64,000 nucleotides of DNA from Paragorgia papillata (lineage: Eukaryota; Cnidaria; Anthozoa; Scleralcyonacea; Coralliidae): positions 8,595,001-8,659,000 of the forward strand of contig JAWNZC010000322.1 in assembly GCA_035771165.1 (NCBI GenBank), written 5' to 3'. The translations under genes were made by a program, and so were the position numbers. The stretch's first letter is position 1; each line of letters starts with the position of its first letter. Under the pieces are notes generated by a model, which did not search any database, was not told the origin of the DNA, and saw only the letters and a program-made list of their open reading frames with translations. Positions 63,981 to 64,000 of the stretch are shown piece by piece.

Positions 63981-64000
63981 TCAGACAATATGAAGCCACA
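63981..64000 (-). CDS. Partial exon upstream of the discoidin exon (putative)
   Basis: Minus strand gtggcttcatattgtctga followed by a GTAAGT donor (63979-63980). Read so that it ends in phase 1 it gives VASYCL plus an Asn made with the next exon at 59826. Supported only by donor and frame; runs off the window. Confidence 0.3.

Overview
This is AT-rich nuclear DNA from an invertebrate animal, most likely a cnidarian (inference: Penelope-like elements with GIY-YIG domains, R2/NeSL-type LINEs, a Copia element, Crypton-type recombinase fragments, hammerhead-bearing satellites and an EGF plus discoidin gene with phase-1 exons). Species cannot be named from the sequence. No prokaryote-style genes, operons, CRISPR arrays or tRNA genes were seen.

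HOST GENE (minus strand, running from high to low coordinates). Recognisable exons lie in introns packed with transposons: a partial exon at the right edge (63981-64000), two exons that together make an F5/8C (discoidin)-like domain (59480-59826 and 30854-30980, joined in phase 0 about 28.5 kb apart), then a calcium-binding EGF exon (26132-26257) that follows in phase 1, and a second one (2215-2337). Between them lie decayed EGF exons (20982-21061, 19782-19862, 14942-15022, 1477-1557) inside three paralogous segments (about 139-4450, 14640-16640, 19600-26880). Because the segments are paralogous they serve as empty-site controls for several insertions.

TRANSPOSON LAYOUT. 0-16 kb: TIR elements and MITEs (351-586, 587-1146, 3403-3593, 4513-5090) and a minus-strand R2/NeSL-like LINE (5398-10925) split by a 2-kb insertion. 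16-27 kb: a second R2/NeSL-like LINE with a nested TTAA MITE, then a nearly intact Copia element (21062-25584) with 5-bp TSD, tRNA-iMet-type primer site and two long overlapping frames. 27-36 kb: a Harbinger-like MITE, a 5S-rRNA-derived SINE, a Crypton/DUF3504-type tyrosine recombinase pseudogene carrying a MITE, a lone retrozyme unit and a Penelope RT fragment. 36-47 kb: a Penelope-like element (RT plus GIY-YIG), an inverted segment pair (A 39935-41845, B 45822-47080), a Penelope GIY-YIG fragment and next to it eight tandem 277-bp retrozyme monomers. 47-53 kb: a CR1/L2-like LINE between inverted arms, a second retrozyme array and foldback elements with hammerhead cores. 53-58.7 kb: a hAT element, a Mutator-like element and more foldbacks. 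59-64 kb: host exon, a large 18-bp minisatellite and (GAAC)n.

MAIN POINT. The window holds many hammerhead-ribozyme (HHR) motifs in at least four sequence families: (i) tandem 277-bp retrozyme monomers with a canonical type I core; (ii) foldbacks with core CTGATGA-tcccgtttagggt-GAAA; (iii) foldbacks with core CTGAAGA and GAAACTAAATAGTA; (iv) Penelope 3'-tail motifs. In the foldbacks the ribozyme sits at or near the tip of long inverted arms that extend Stem I, and nearly all are embedded in (AT)n tracts. Penelope elements and small animal retrozymes with HHRs are known; the local density, family diversity and head-to-tail placement of a Penelope 3' end with a retrozyme array are what deserve attention.
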